Origin: an uncultured Actinomycetes bacterium
GTDB taxonomy: Bacteria; Actinomycetota; Actinomycetes; Nanopelagicales; Nanopelagicaceae
Assembly: GCA_903922325.1 (NCBI GenBank)
Contig: CAIXTG010000225.1
Span: forward strand, 1-32,099
DNA length: 32,099 nt
Direction of reading: 5' to 3'
The notes under the pieces were generated by a model. That model ran no database searches. It was given only the letters and a program-made list of their open reading frames with translations, and was not told the DNA's origin. This document shows positions 1 to 13,850 of the stretch, piece by piece (the first letter of the stretch is position 1; each line of letters begins with the position of its first letter). The position numbers and the translations under genes were made by a program.

Positions 1-10
1 ACTTCCACCA
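1..10 (+). tRNA. 3' end of a truncated tRNA (acceptor strand + CCA)
   Basis: Window opens with ...acttccacca, a plausible acceptor 3' strand plus encoded CCA, followed 20 nt later by an intrinsic terminator; the body of the gene lies outside the window. Confidence 0.5.
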
Positions 11-29
11 CGACTGTTTGGTAGTAAAC

Positions 30-59
30 GGGACTTGGTTAATCACCAAGTCCCTTTTG
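30..59 (+). terminator. Intrinsic terminator
   Basis: gggacttggt (30-39) pairs perfectly with accaagtccc (45-54), followed by a T-rich tract ttttgctttt. Confidence 0.8.
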
Positions 60-142
60 CTTTTCCGTGTTTATCTTTATCCACAAGATTTCCTACTAGC
101 AAATTTCACTAGTCCGTCAATGCGTAACTTCGTACTCGTGAT

Positions 143-217
143 GGGGGCGTGTTGTAATTGGCAGCCTGACAAATTACCAATTCGTCGGAACGGGTTCGAA
201 CCCCGTCGTCTCCACCA
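143..217 (+). tRNA. tRNA-like element, degenerate or non-canonical (best-fit anticodon ACC, nominal Gly)
   Basis: gggggcg (143-149) pairs with cgtctcc (207-213) with two G-U; perfect 5-bp T-stem acggg/cccgt with TTCGAAC loop (190-206); A discriminator and encoded CCA (214-217); 75 nt in total. Best anticodon arm is acaaa-ttaccaa-ttcgt with one A-C mismatch; the D-stem (ttgt/gcct) has two mismatches. Confidence 0.55.
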
Positions 218-284
218 CAGTCTTAGTTAGCGCAATTCGATCTATTGGTAGTGATCACGGGAATTGCAGTAGCTGTGCGTGGGA

Positions 285-315
285 GGGCCTCGAGAAATCG
301 AGGCTCTTTCTATTT
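285..315 (+). terminator. Intrinsic terminator downstream of the tRNA-like element
   Basis: gcctcga (287-293) - gaaa - tcgaggc (298-304), then tctttctatttt. Confidence 0.8.
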
Positions 316-348
316 TCCCCACTGATTATCCTGGGATAAACTCTGTCC

Positions 349-672
349 ATGAAATTTCTAATCTCGGTAATTGATGACCTTGCTAATTCGGGCACCCCTG
401 CTGAAATGGTTGAGATTGGTAAGTTCAATGACTACCTGCGCGACAACGGCCATTGGTTCTTTGCTTGGGGGTTGCATGCGCCTGAATCAGCAACCGTTAT
501 TGATAATCGCGGGGGAGCAAACTTAAGCAGCGGCAAGCCATTATTTGATGCCAAAGAAAACTTCAGCGGGCTCTGGATTATTGAGGCAGCAGATAACGAA
601 ACTGCACGTATGTTGGCTTTTGAAGCTTCGAAAGCTTGCAACCGAAAAGTTGAGTTACGCCCTTTTCACTGA
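349..672 (+). CDS. YCII-related (DGPF-type) domain protein
   Basis: 107-aa ORF; pattern MKFLISVIDD...FNDYLRDNGHWFFAWGLHAPESATVI...FSGLWIIEAADNETARMLAFEAS...VELRPF resembles the YCII/DGPF family. Confidence 0.7.
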   Translation: MKFLISVIDDLANSGTPAEMVEIGKFNDYLRDNGHWFFAWGLHAPESATVIDNRGGANLSSGKPLFDAKENFSGLWIIEAADNETARMLAFEASKACNRKVELRPFH

Positions 673-677
673 GAAAT

Positions 678-1667
678 TTAAGAAATAGCTCTGGTAGAGC
701 CACGATCTACAAAATCGCCAACCCATAGTTCGCTCTTCTTTTTGCGTACATTTTTATCCGCGGCCATAACTTCAACCATTATTTTTCCAGAGGACCGAGC
801 CATCTCATAAGCATTAAATGCAATTGTCGAGATCTTTGGGTTTGAAGATTCAGCTTGCTCTTCAAGAATATTGACGCCAATGATCGATAGTTCATCCGGA
901 ATAGACAATCCGTATTGAGCAGCAGCATCAACAAATGCCGTAGTTACATAGTCAAGTAATGAAATTACCCCGGTAATTTCTGAATGATCCTGCTTGAAGT
1001 TTTTCGCTAGTGCATTTCCGCCAATCAATGTATTGGCAACCGAAATAACTTTCAATTTAAGTTTGAGTGCCGATGCGACTTTCTTTAGGTAAGGATTAAG
1101 TTCTGAAGTTGTGGCAAGAACGCCAATATTTATATGACCTAATTCTTTAAGGTGTTCTAAACCTAATTTGTAAACCGATTCAAAATCTCTGTCAACGAAG
1201 TTGTAAGCGAAGTCAAATTTCGCACGACCAAGAATGACAAATGGAATGTTTGCACGATTTAGTGAGTGAACACGTTGGTCTTCATCGGTGACATCCATCA
1301 AAATTACTCCGCCAGAAAAATTCAGTTTAATCAGAGCTTCAATTTCAGCATTCTTATCATTGGAAAATGGCCAGATCACACTGTGAGAACCGGATTCTCT
1401 TACCCCAGTAACAATTCCATCTAACAAAGCGCCATCAATCTGCGATGGTGGTGCTTCGAATGGATTGGCAGTTAAAATTGTGACCATACGTGGAGCGCCG
1501 CTAGCTAAAGCTGCGGCCGCATAATTTGCCTTGTAACCAGTCTGCTCAATTGCGGCCATAACTCGTTGCTTAGTGGCTTCACTAATCGAGCGCCTGCCCG
1601 AGATGGCGTAGGAGACCGTGCTTTCAGATACGCCAGCTAGTTTGGCGATATCCGCGCGCGTAGTCAT
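678..1667 (-). CDS. LacI family transcriptional regulator
   Basis: N-terminal HTH TRADIAKLAGVSESTVSYAISGRRSISEATKQRVMAAIEQTGY and a periplasmic-binding-like effector domain. Confidence 0.95.
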   Translation of the reverse strand: MTTRADIAKLAGVSESTVSYAISGRRSISEATKQRVMAAIEQTGYKANYAAAALASGAPRMVTILTANPFEAPPSQIDGALLDGIVTGVRESGSHSVIWPFSNDKNAEIEALIKLNFSGGVILMDVTDEDQRVHSLNRANIPFVILGRAKFDFAYNFVDRDFESVYKLGLEHLKELGHINIGVLATTSELNPYLKKVASALKLKLKVISVANTLIGGNALAKNFKQDHSEITGVISLLDYVTTAFVDAAAQYGLSIPDELSIIGVNILEEQAESSNPKISTIAFNAYEMARSSGKIMVEVMAADKNVRKKKSELWVGDFVDRGSTRAIS

Positions 1668-1708
1668 CTGCTACCTCCTCACTTTTTAGGCAAATAGGGC
1701 CAATACCC

Positions 1709-1737
1709 TTGACTCATTTGCCGACTATGCGTAGATT
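1709..1737 (+). promoter_or_regulatory. Sigma-70-type promoter for the maltose-type ABC operon
   Basis: -35 TTGACT (1709-1714), 17-bp spacer, -10 TAGATT (1732-1737), 50 bp upstream of the substrate-binding protein start. Confidence 0.7.
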
Positions 1738-1746
1738 ACATCACTA

Positions 1747-1760
1747 TCGACGCGCGTCGA
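1747..1760. promoter_or_regulatory. Putative LacI-family operator
   Basis: Perfect 14-bp palindrome TCGACGC|GCGTCGA with central CG, just downstream of the -10 box and between the divergent lacI-type regulator and its probable target. Confidence 0.75.
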
Positions 1761-1786
1761 CTATATATGAAAATTAAGGGGAGTTT

Positions 1787-2980
1787 ATGAAGATGCAACG
1801 TTTAGGAGTTGGTCTCCTAGCAGTTTCATTAGCATTTCTTGGCTCAATCGCGCCGGCTCAAGCAGCAGGTACGTTGACAGTTTGGGTTAACTCAGGTGAA
1901 GAAGCGGCATATAAGGCAGCTTCAGAAGCTTGGGCAAGTAAGAATGGCGTGACTGTAAACATCGTAGCTAAGTGTGGTCTTGGTGATTGCGGCATGAGCA
2001 AGCTTGGACCTGCGGGCGCTGGTCCTGATCTTTTCACCGCTTCACACGACAACACGGGTGCCTTAGTTAAGTCTGGCGTAGTTACTTCTCTTAGTTCGGT
2101 AATTAAGAAGAGCGCCTATCCAGCTGCTGTTACTTCGGGTATAAGTTTTAATTATCAGCAATGGGGTATCCCAATTGCTGTAAGCAATATTGCTTTGGCA
2201 ACAAATCTAACTCTTGTTCCAACAGGTGCACCTAAGACTTGGAAGGATTTAGAAAATACCGCCACTTCTCTAATCGCATCTGGAAAAGCCTCCGTTGGAA
2301 TTGTTACTCACATCGATGGTTACTTCATGCAACCATTTTTTGACTCTATTGGTGGATATGTATTTTCTAATAAGAATGGTTCATACATAAATACAAAGCA
2401 GGTTGGTCTAAACTCAAAGGCGTTAATGAAGAACGCAGCTTTGATGGATGGCTGGCTTGCAGCCAAGATATTTGATAAGTCAAATACTTATGATGGATCT
2501 AACTTCTCAAACGGTAAAGCTCCATATGCAATTGTTGGCCCTTGGTCAATTGATGGCCTAGATAAAGCTGGAGTTAAGTATGAAATCTCCAGCATTCCAG
2601 CTGTAAATGGCGGAACTGCTAGAGCATTCAGTGGCGTTACAGCTGTTTACATGAACAGATTCACTAAGAACAACTTGTTAGCCCGTAAGTACCTAGTTGA
2701 AGTTGTCCAAACAGCAGCTTTCAGCAAAGCAATTACAAAGGCAAATAACAGCTACCCAGCAAACATCGAAGCAGCAGCAACTGTTGATGCAAAGAGCGTT
2801 GCTGGCAAGTTTGGAGCCTATGGCGCTCTATGTATTCCAATGCCAAATGTTTCAGAAATGAACAATGTTTGGACTTACTGGAATAACGCATTCGCAGATT
2901 GGGCAAGCGGAAAAGCTAAGTTCGGAGCAGCAATGGATTCTGCGGCAAAGAACTTAAATACTGCGCTAGGCAATAAATAA
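1787..2980 (+). CDS. malE: Extracellular sugar-binding protein of a maltose-type ABC transporter
   Basis: Signal peptide, LTVWVNSGEEAAYKAASEAWASKNGVTVNIV..., family-1 solute-binding fold; followed by MalF/MalG-like permeases; RBS aagggga. Confidence 0.85.
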   Translation: MKMQRLGVGLLAVSLAFLGSIAPAQAAGTLTVWVNSGEEAAYKAASEAWASKNGVTVNIVAKCGLGDCGMSKLGPAGAGPDLFTASHDNTGALVKSGVVTSLSSVIKKSAYPAAVTSGISFNYQQWGIPIAVSNIALATNLTLVPTGAPKTWKDLENTATSLIASGKASVGIVTHIDGYFMQPFFDSIGGYVFSNKNGSYINTKQVGLNSKALMKNAALMDGWLAAKIFDKSNTYDGSNFSNGKAPYAIVGPWSIDGLDKAGVKYEISSIPAVNGGTARAFSGVTAVYMNRFTKNNLLARKYLVEVVQTAAFSKAITKANNSYPANIEAAATVDAKSVAGKFGAYGALCIPMPNVSEMNNVWTYWNNAFADWASGKAKFGAAMDSAAKNLNTALGNK

Positions 2981-2994
2981 ATCTGCTTAAAGTG

Positions 2995-3031
2995 GGGGTC
3001 CTGGAGTCGAGGGAATCCAGGACCCCTTTAA
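2995..3031 (+). terminator. Intercistronic GC-rich hairpin (attenuator or mRNA-stabilising) between binding protein and permeases
   Basis: ggggtcctgga (2995-3005) pairs perfectly over 11 bp with tccaggacccc (3016-3026), followed by a short ttta tract. Confidence 0.7.
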
Positions 3032-3077
3032 GCATTTTTCAAGCGTAATCTGGGCTAGATGGAATGGGGGTTTAAGT

Positions 3078-4610
3078 GTGAAAAAGATTTCAATGTCTAA
3101 AATATTGAGATATTTACTTACTTACGGCCTCATTACCCTGATCTTGGTGATGGCCACCAAGTTTCTGCAAGACAGAGCTTGGTTCTTATCTATATTTTTC
3201 TATCTCTCAGCTTCATTAATTTTTTCAACTTATGTAATCAGCAAGAAGACACCAGGCAAGTATTTACTACCAGGCGTTTTGCTTCTTTGCCTCTTTCATA
3301 TTTATCCAGCCTTTTATTCAGGTGCGGTGGCTTTTACCAATGATTCAAATGGCCATCAACTCTCGAAGACGCAAGCAATTGATGCAATTTTGCAAGATTC
3401 CAAGATTCCAGTTCAGACTGAATTGCCAATTAATTACCAGGTAGTTCTCAAAGATTCTACTCGTGAAGTTTTCCTAGTTTTTAAGTACTCAGATTCATTT
3501 TACTGGATCGGAAATTCAAAATCAGTCGTAAAACTCGATCAGAGTCAATTAAAGTTTTCTATTAACGGACAGATCCAATCAGTTGATGGGCAGAAGGTCC
3601 TAGCTTCAGATCAAGTCGAACGATATATAAACCAAATTCAAAACATCACGATTAAGATGGCAAGTGAAATAACTCTTCAACCGATAGACCTAGAAACTTT
3701 AGAAGCGTCACAACCGGTTTTTACCTACAATGCCAGCGTAGATCAGCTTACAAATATTCTCTCCGGCGAGAAATACCAGCCTAATGACAACGGTCAGATG
3801 GTCAGCGATTCAGGTGAGCTTCTTTACCCAGGCTGGAAAGCCAATATTGGGTGGCGCAATTTCACATCAGTAATAACAGATAAAGAGATGCGTACTCCGC
3901 TATTGGCGGTTCTCACTTGGACAATCGTGAATGCATTTCTAATTGTTACCTTTGGATTCTTATTTGGCCTTGTTTTAGCTTTAATATTCAACTATAAACA
4001 TATGAGGTCTAAGCGGTTCTACCGAACTATTTTTATAATTCCGCTAGCGATTCCCAGCGTTCTTTCAATTCTGGTTTGGTCTGGTTTATTTACCGCCGAG
4101 ACAGGTGTGATTGATCGGATTTTTCATATTTCGACCCCTTGGTTAACCGACCCATGGTGGGCACGTGTGGCTGTGTTAATTGTTGAACTTTGGTCAACTT
4201 TTCCTTACATGTTTCTCATCTCTACTGGCGCCATCCAGGCGATACCTAGTGAAATTTTGGAAGCCGCAGAGATTGATGGAGCATCACCAACTAAAACATT
4301 CACTCAAATAAAACTTCCGCTCGTAGTCAGAACAGTTGCACCGCTACTGATCGCATCCGGTGCAATGGCCTTAAACAATTTTGGCGCAATCTATTTACTA
4401 ACCGGCGGTGGGCCGACATTTTCAAATTCAAATGGAAATGCAGGTGCCACAGATATCTTGATTTCTTATACCTACAAGCTTGCATTCAATGGTCAAGAAG
4501 GAAATAACTACGGCTTAGCGAGTGCACTTTCCATTCTCAACTTTGTTTTGGTGGGAGCAATATCGCTTTACGGGCTCCGAAAAATGAAGACCATGGAAGA
4601 GATAAATTAA
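3078..4610 (+). CDS. malF: MalF-like sugar ABC transporter permease
   Basis: GTG start; 510 aa; MalF-like extracytoplasmic region (LYPGWKANIGWRNF) and permease EAA loop (EILEAAEIDGASPTKTFTQIKLPLV). Confidence 0.88.
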   Translation: MKKISMSKILRYLLTYGLITLILVMATKFLQDRAWFLSIFFYLSASLIFSTYVISKKTPGKYLLPGVLLLCLFHIYPAFYSGAVAFTNDSNGHQLSKTQAIDAILQDSKIPVQTELPINYQVVLKDSTREVFLVFKYSDSFYWIGNSKSVVKLDQSQLKFSINGQIQSVDGQKVLASDQVERYINQIQNITIKMASEITLQPIDLETLEASQPVFTYNASVDQLTNILSGEKYQPNDNGQMVSDSGELLYPGWKANIGWRNFTSVITDKEMRTPLLAVLTWTIVNAFLIVTFGFLFGLVLALIFNYKHMRSKRFYRTIFIIPLAIPSVLSILVWSGLFTAETGVIDRIFHISTPWLTDPWWARVAVLIVELWSTFPYMFLISTGAIQAIPSEILEAAEIDGASPTKTFTQIKLPLVVRTVAPLLIASGAMALNNFGAIYLLTGGGPTFSNSNGNAGATDILISYTYKLAFNGQEGNNYGLASALSILNFVLVGAISLYGLRKMKTMEEIN

Positions 4611-5498
4611 ATGAAAATTGCCCTTTTATTAGATTCAAAAAAGTTCAAGTTTTGGATGCGCAAAGTTTTGTGGCGTCACCTAGTTGGATTCGTAGTTGTT
4701 GCATTTTCAGTCTTTCCTTTGATCTGGATGATCTCTGGTGCCTTTGATGTAACTGGCCAGATAAGCACTCAAATGCTAATTCCTACTCACAAGGGCTTAG
4801 ATAACTTTGTTCAGCTATTCTCTAATTCAAGTAAACCCTTCTTGATTTGGACCAGAAACTCAATGGTCGTGGCTATTTCAGCCTCGGTCATGCAAGTTGG
4901 TATTGGCGCTTTAGCCGCGTATACCTTGAGCCGCCACCGATTTAAAGGTCGCAAACTAACTCTCTCAACAATCCTAATAGTGCAGATGTTTCCGCAATTA
5001 CTGGCCGCGACCTCTCTTTTCCTAATTATAAATACTTTCGGAAAATCATTTATGTTCTTAGGTCTCGGCCATCAGTTGCCTTTAATACTTGTATTCGGTG
5101 GCTCAGCACTTGGCGTAAATACCTGGATGCTAAAGAGCTTCTTTGATACTTTGCCAACAGAGATCGATGAAGCTGCCAAAATTGACGGAGCAGATCACTT
5201 CCAGATTTTCCGAAAGATAATCGTTCCATTAGCAACACCGATTTTTGTAGTTACCTTCTTGCTCTCTTTCATTGGAATTCTGAATGAGTACTTAATAACC
5301 TCAGTAATTCTTGGTCTTGATGGAAATAAGATGACAGTAGCTGTCGGATTGCAGCAGTTTATTTACGGCCAATACGGCAAGAATTGGGGCCCATTTACTG
5401 CCGGCGCACTCTTGGCGACAATCCCAGTTCTTACGCTCTTTATTTTCCTGCAAAAGCATTTAGTTTCAGGTCTAGTCAGCGGATCAACCAAAGGATGA
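4611..5498 (+). CDS. malG: MalG-like sugar ABC transporter permease
   Basis: EAA loop EIDEAAKIDGADHFQIFRKIIVPLATP; start codon directly abuts the malF stop (TAA ATG). Confidence 0.9.
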   Translation: MKIALLLDSKKFKFWMRKVLWRHLVGFVVVAFSVFPLIWMISGAFDVTGQISTQMLIPTHKGLDNFVQLFSNSSKPFLIWTRNSMVVAISASVMQVGIGALAAYTLSRHRFKGRKLTLSTILIVQMFPQLLAATSLFLIINTFGKSFMFLGLGHQLPLILVFGGSALGVNTWMLKSFFDTLPTEIDEAAKIDGADHFQIFRKIIVPLATPIFVVTFLLSFIGILNEYLITSVILGLDGNKMTVAVGLQQFIYGQYGKNWGPFTAGALLATIPVLTLFIFLQKHLVSGLVSGSTKG

Positions 5499-5634
5499 GG
5501 TAAAACGCCAAAGATTCCGAATTAATAAGACAACCATGAAGATGAAGGTTTGATGGGACAGTTCTTGGTAGAGAAAGAAATATCTTCTGCATTGCCTTCA
5601 GCCACATATACAAACTAAAAGGGATACTTAACCC

Positions 5635-6489
5635 ATGATTGAGATTGAGCAATTTCAAGTTCGAGGCCTTACTGGAGCAGTTTATAAAGTTCGTTTTGGT
5701 TCGCGCACAGTTGATTACTGGGCGCCTGCAAATCCCGGGCACCATGTTCTCGTTGCTCACGACGGCCAGAATATTTTTGACAAGCGCAATATCGGAATCA
5801 ATCCTCATCAGAGAGCAACTTGGGAGCTAGCTAAATCTGCGGCCAGAATTGCTGAATTAAATGATCTAACGCCGCCAACCGTAATCGGCGTTTATCACAC
5901 CCCTTATGTCGAAGATAATTTGGGTCGGGTAAAGGAATACACACCCACACAATTTATGAATAAGCGAGAAGACTGGGCACCAGTTAGTTATGGCTTGTAT
6001 CCGGAAAATGTAGATGCTTTTCTTAGTGGTCTAAATGCCGATGAACATATTGAAAATATAGTTAATGAAATTGTCCCAACAATTACCCAAAAAATTGGGC
6101 AAACATATTCCCCTGAAACCACTGCATTACTGGGCGCAAGTATGGGCGGATTAGCTGCGATCTATGGTGTAATTCGAAAGCCTGACTTTTTTCACACCGC
6201 GCTTAGCTTCTCGCCACATTGGATTATTGGCGGAAACAAACTCGCTGAAAATCTTATGAACGCATTCCCGGAACCCGGCACTCATAAGCTCTGGATGAGC
6301 CGTGGCACAAAAGGTTTAGACGCTAAATATGAAGAGCCACAAGATCTGGCTACAGAATTAATTAAGGCGCGTGGTTATCGCGAAGGCACAGACCTTAGAT
6401 ATCGCACTCTAAATCATGGCGCACATTCAAATGCCACATGGGCTAGATATGTTCCCGATGCTCTTAACTTCTGGCTAAGTCAAGGTTAG
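5635..6489 (+). CDS. Alpha/beta-hydrolase of the putative esterase (esterase D / enterochelin-esterase-like) family
   Basis: WAPANPGHHVLVAHDGQNIFDKR...; nucleophile elbow GASMGG; C-terminal His in LNHGAHSNATW. Confidence 0.85.
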   Translation: MIEIEQFQVRGLTGAVYKVRFGSRTVDYWAPANPGHHVLVAHDGQNIFDKRNIGINPHQRATWELAKSAARIAELNDLTPPTVIGVYHTPYVEDNLGRVKEYTPTQFMNKREDWAPVSYGLYPENVDAFLSGLNADEHIENIVNEIVPTITQKIGQTYSPETTALLGASMGGLAAIYGVIRKPDFFHTALSFSPHWIIGGNKLAENLMNAFPEPGTHKLWMSRGTKGLDAKYEEPQDLATELIKARGYREGTDLRYRTLNHGAHSNATWARYVPDALNFWLSQG

Positions 6490-6911
6490 TTGAAGTAAGC
6501 GATTATTGCGCCAGCGATACTTAAGTTAATTGCATCGTTGGCAGTTTCAATTATCCAAACCTTTAGCGATTCGCCGCCGAATAATCGGTGACTTAACGAT
6601 GCACACATTGCAATTCCAAAACCAAGCGCGAAACCGATGCCAGCTCCAGTTGTAACGCTAATTTCTGTATTTTGCCCAAGTGAATTAATGATTAAGCCAA
6701 GGGTTAAAGTTTGAATTGCTAGACCGAGAATAGTGCCGCCGAAAAGAAGTGCTGGCTTGTTCTGGCTCGAATTTAGTTGACCAGATGCAATTCCCTTAGC
6801 TTTCATCCAAACCGGATAGAAAGTCTTAGGGCCAAACCAGATCGCCCCGCTAATGAAGGAAACGAAGAAGGCAATGATTAAACCAATGAGATTAAGGCCT
6901 GTAAATGTCAT
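6486..6911 (-). CDS. DUF1761 family membrane protein
   Basis: MTFTGLNLIGLIIAFFVSFISGAIWFGPKTFYPVWMKAKG..., small four-TM protein. Confidence 0.7.
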   Translation of the reverse strand: MTFTGLNLIGLIIAFFVSFISGAIWFGPKTFYPVWMKAKGIASGQLNSSQNKPALLFGGTILGLAIQTLTLGLIINSLGQNTEISVTTGAGIGFALGFGIAMCASLSHRLFGGESLKVWIIETANDAINLSIAGAIIAYFN

Positions 6912-6983
6912 GACAGAAATTGTAGAGCGTAGATAAATGAAAACTTTGGAAGGTTAGATAAGTTTCGCGGTTACACTGAATCT

Positions 6984-7457
6984 ATGAGCGTAATTTTAAG
7001 GCCCTACCTACAATGTGAATTCGATCGTGCTTGTGAAATCAGAGAGATTGATTCCGATGAAAGACGCGAACGTTTCCGCTTAAGATTTGAAAAAAGCGAC
7101 GACTGGTATGACCACTATTTCCATTTAGCTATTGAATCCGATGGAGTATTAGTGGGCGATTTTCAATTAAGAAAATGCGACAAAACTATGCCTGAAGGTT
7201 CTTGGGAAATGGGACTAGAGATCGCAGCAGAATCTCGTGGTAAAGGTATTGGAACCAAAGCGCTACTTGCTGGCACTGAATACGCCTTTGCGCATGGAGC
7301 GCATCGCGTTCAGGGATCTACTGAAGAATCAAATATTGCAATGCGCAGGAGTTTTGATAAGGCTGGTTGGAAATTTGAAGGCGTGCAGAAGGCGCTGTTT
7401 CTAGAAGCCGGCATTCCGGTTGATTACTACTCCTACGCTGCGACTAAATTTGATTAG
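6984..7457 (+). CDS. GNAT family N-acetyltransferase
   Basis: LEIAAESRGKGIGTKALLAGTEYAFAHGAHRVQGSTEESNIAMRRSFDKAGWKFEG (acetyl-CoA binding motif, RimJ-like). Confidence 0.88.
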   Translation: MSVILRPYLQCEFDRACEIREIDSDERRERFRLRFEKSDDWYDHYFHLAIESDGVLVGDFQLRKCDKTMPEGSWEMGLEIAAESRGKGIGTKALLAGTEYAFAHGAHRVQGSTEESNIAMRRSFDKAGWKFEGVQKALFLEAGIPVDYYSYAATKFD

Positions 7458-7942
7458 CGGTGCGCCCGCTCGTAAGAAATAGGGTCTAGCGCATCTAAGT
7501 TAATTACATCCATTTTGTTGACTGCCAGAATGTCAGCGATTTGTGCGCGATGTTCAATGCCGTGATTAACGGTTTGAGCAACGATTGTTGTATTTAGAAA
7601 TGAAACCGTTTTTTCATATCGAACAAAGGTCAGTAACTCTTCTGGCATATCAATCCAGTTCAGAAATGCCTCATCATTTTTAAGCGATTGAGCCGCAAGT
7701 GCTTTCATGCCTTCAGAAGTAAGTGGGAATGGCGTTTCGGCAGGTGCTTCTTCTTTTTTCAGCCGGGCAAGTAGACGAGATTGACCCATCACGATGTGGT
7801 TAGCGATCGCACCAACCGTCCACTCTGGATTCCACGCTGAAAATGAAAGTGCTTCCTCTGGAAGTTCGCTCAGTTGGGTAAATACAGAATGGTTCGCCCA
7901 AGCCATGTGCTTATAAAGTCTTAACAATGCAGGATCAGTCAT
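7454..7942 (-). CDS. DinB-like / DUF664-type putative metal-dependent protein
   Basis: MTDPALLRLYKHMAWANHSVFTQLSELPEEAL...VGAIANHIVMGQ...QTVNHGIEHRAQIADIL; conserved helix-bundle His residues. The start at 7942 is preferred over the ORF-track start at 7963. Confidence 0.8.
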   Translation of the reverse strand: MTDPALLRLYKHMAWANHSVFTQLSELPEEALSFSAWNPEWTVGAIANHIVMGQSRLLARLKKEEAPAETPFPLTSEGMKALAAQSLKNDEAFLNWIDMPEELLTFVRYEKTVSFLNTTIVAQTVNHGIEHRAQIADILAVNKMDVINLDALDPISYERAHR

Positions 7943-8035
7943 GTTGCAAATCCTAGTTCTCAAGATTGTTTCGGTTCAAGAGAATTCCATTTCTACCCGC
8001 TAAATCTCATATTTTGAGGGGAAAATGGCTAAAAA

Positions 8036-8063
8036 TTGCGCTTCTGCTGAACTCGTTTATGCT
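8036..8063 (+). promoter_or_regulatory. Candidate katG promoter
   Basis: -35 TTGCGC (8036-8041), 16-bp spacer, -10 TATGCT (8058-8063). Confidence 0.35.
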
Positions 8064-8097
8064 CTAGTTATAACGATTTATGAAGTGAAAGGTCTAA

Positions 8098-12941
<4,844 letters not shown>

Positions 12942-13019
12942 CCTTTCAAAGTAAGTTAATTAATAGGCTCATCATGCCATTTTCAGCGGTACTTTAGCCA
13001 CCTAAGTGATGGAGAGTTA

Positions 13020-13844
13020 ATGTCTAAAACAATTGTTATTACTGGCGCTAGCGATGGCATCGGTGCGGCAGCTGCTCGCAAACTAAAAGCAAGCGGTCAT
13101 AACGTCGTTGTTGTTGGTCGAGATCCAGATAAGACAAAGTCAATTGCAACTGAAATTTCAGCACCGTTTGAAATTGCAGATTTTTCAGAGCTAGCCCAAG
13201 TGGCCAAACTGGCTTCATCACTAGTCAGTAAGTATGAAGTAATCGATGTGCTGGCCAATAATGCCGGTGTCATGTTTGGAACTTTTGCTAAGACAGTTGA
13301 TGGCTTTGAAAGAACTTTTCAAGTTAATCATTTGGCGCCATTCCTCTTAACCCATTTACTTCACGGTAAATTAGTTGCCAGCAAAGCAACAGTTGTTAAC
13401 ACTTCAAGCATGACTGCCAAAATGTGGGGCCAATTAGATTTAAGCGATTTGAATAATGAAATAAGTTATGACGAGAAGCGCGCCTACGGTACTGCGAAAC
13501 TTTGTAACATCCTGTTTACTAAAGAGCTAGATCGACGGTTTCGAGCAGTTGGCATAAATGCAGTTGCGTTTCATCCTGGTGTTGTATCAACTAATTTTGC
13601 CTCTGACCCGCTGAGTGCTTTCCATAAGGTTTACCACTCTGATGGAAAACCGACGCTGCCTATGATTACTCCAGATGCCGGCGCTGATCAATTGATTTGG
13701 ATTGCCGAAGGAACTGCGGGCACTGATTGGCAATTAGGGGAGTATTACGACTTACGTAAACCTGGCGCTACACACGAACAAGCAAATGATGCTGACCTAG
13801 CAATAAAACTCTGGGAGCAAAGCGCAAAATTACTTGGGATTTAG
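13020..13844 (+). CDS. SDR family NAD(P)-dependent oxidoreductase (retinol dehydrogenase-like)
   Basis: TGASDGIGAAAA nucleotide-binding motif, NNAGVM, catalytic YGTAK. Confidence 0.92.
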   Translation: MSKTIVITGASDGIGAAAARKLKASGHNVVVVGRDPDKTKSIATEISAPFEIADFSELAQVAKLASSLVSKYEVIDVLANNAGVMFGTFAKTVDGFERTFQVNHLAPFLLTHLLHGKLVASKATVVNTSSMTAKMWGQLDLSDLNNEISYDEKRAYGTAKLCNILFTKELDRRFRAVGINAVAFHPGVVSTNFASDPLSAFHKVYHSDGKPTLPMITPDAGADQLIWIAEGTAGTDWQLGEYYDLRKPGATHEQANDADLAIKLWEQSAKLLGI

Positions 13845-13850
13845 ATTTAG

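Noticed and set aside
18-230. 70-aa ORF MVVNGTWLITKSLL...
   Set aside because: Runs through a terminator and the tRNA-like element; not a plausible protein.
5476-5830. Reverse 110-aa ORF and forward 63-aa ORF overlapping the malG-esterase gap
   Set aside because: Overlap the esterase CDS in other frames; no domain or RBS support. The 136-bp gap itself shows no clear structure.
8066-8083. Possible Fur/PerR-like box TTATAACGATTTATG upstream of katG
   Set aside because: Only the left half resembles the consensus; right half diverges, and no furA/perR gene is adjacent. Too weak to call.
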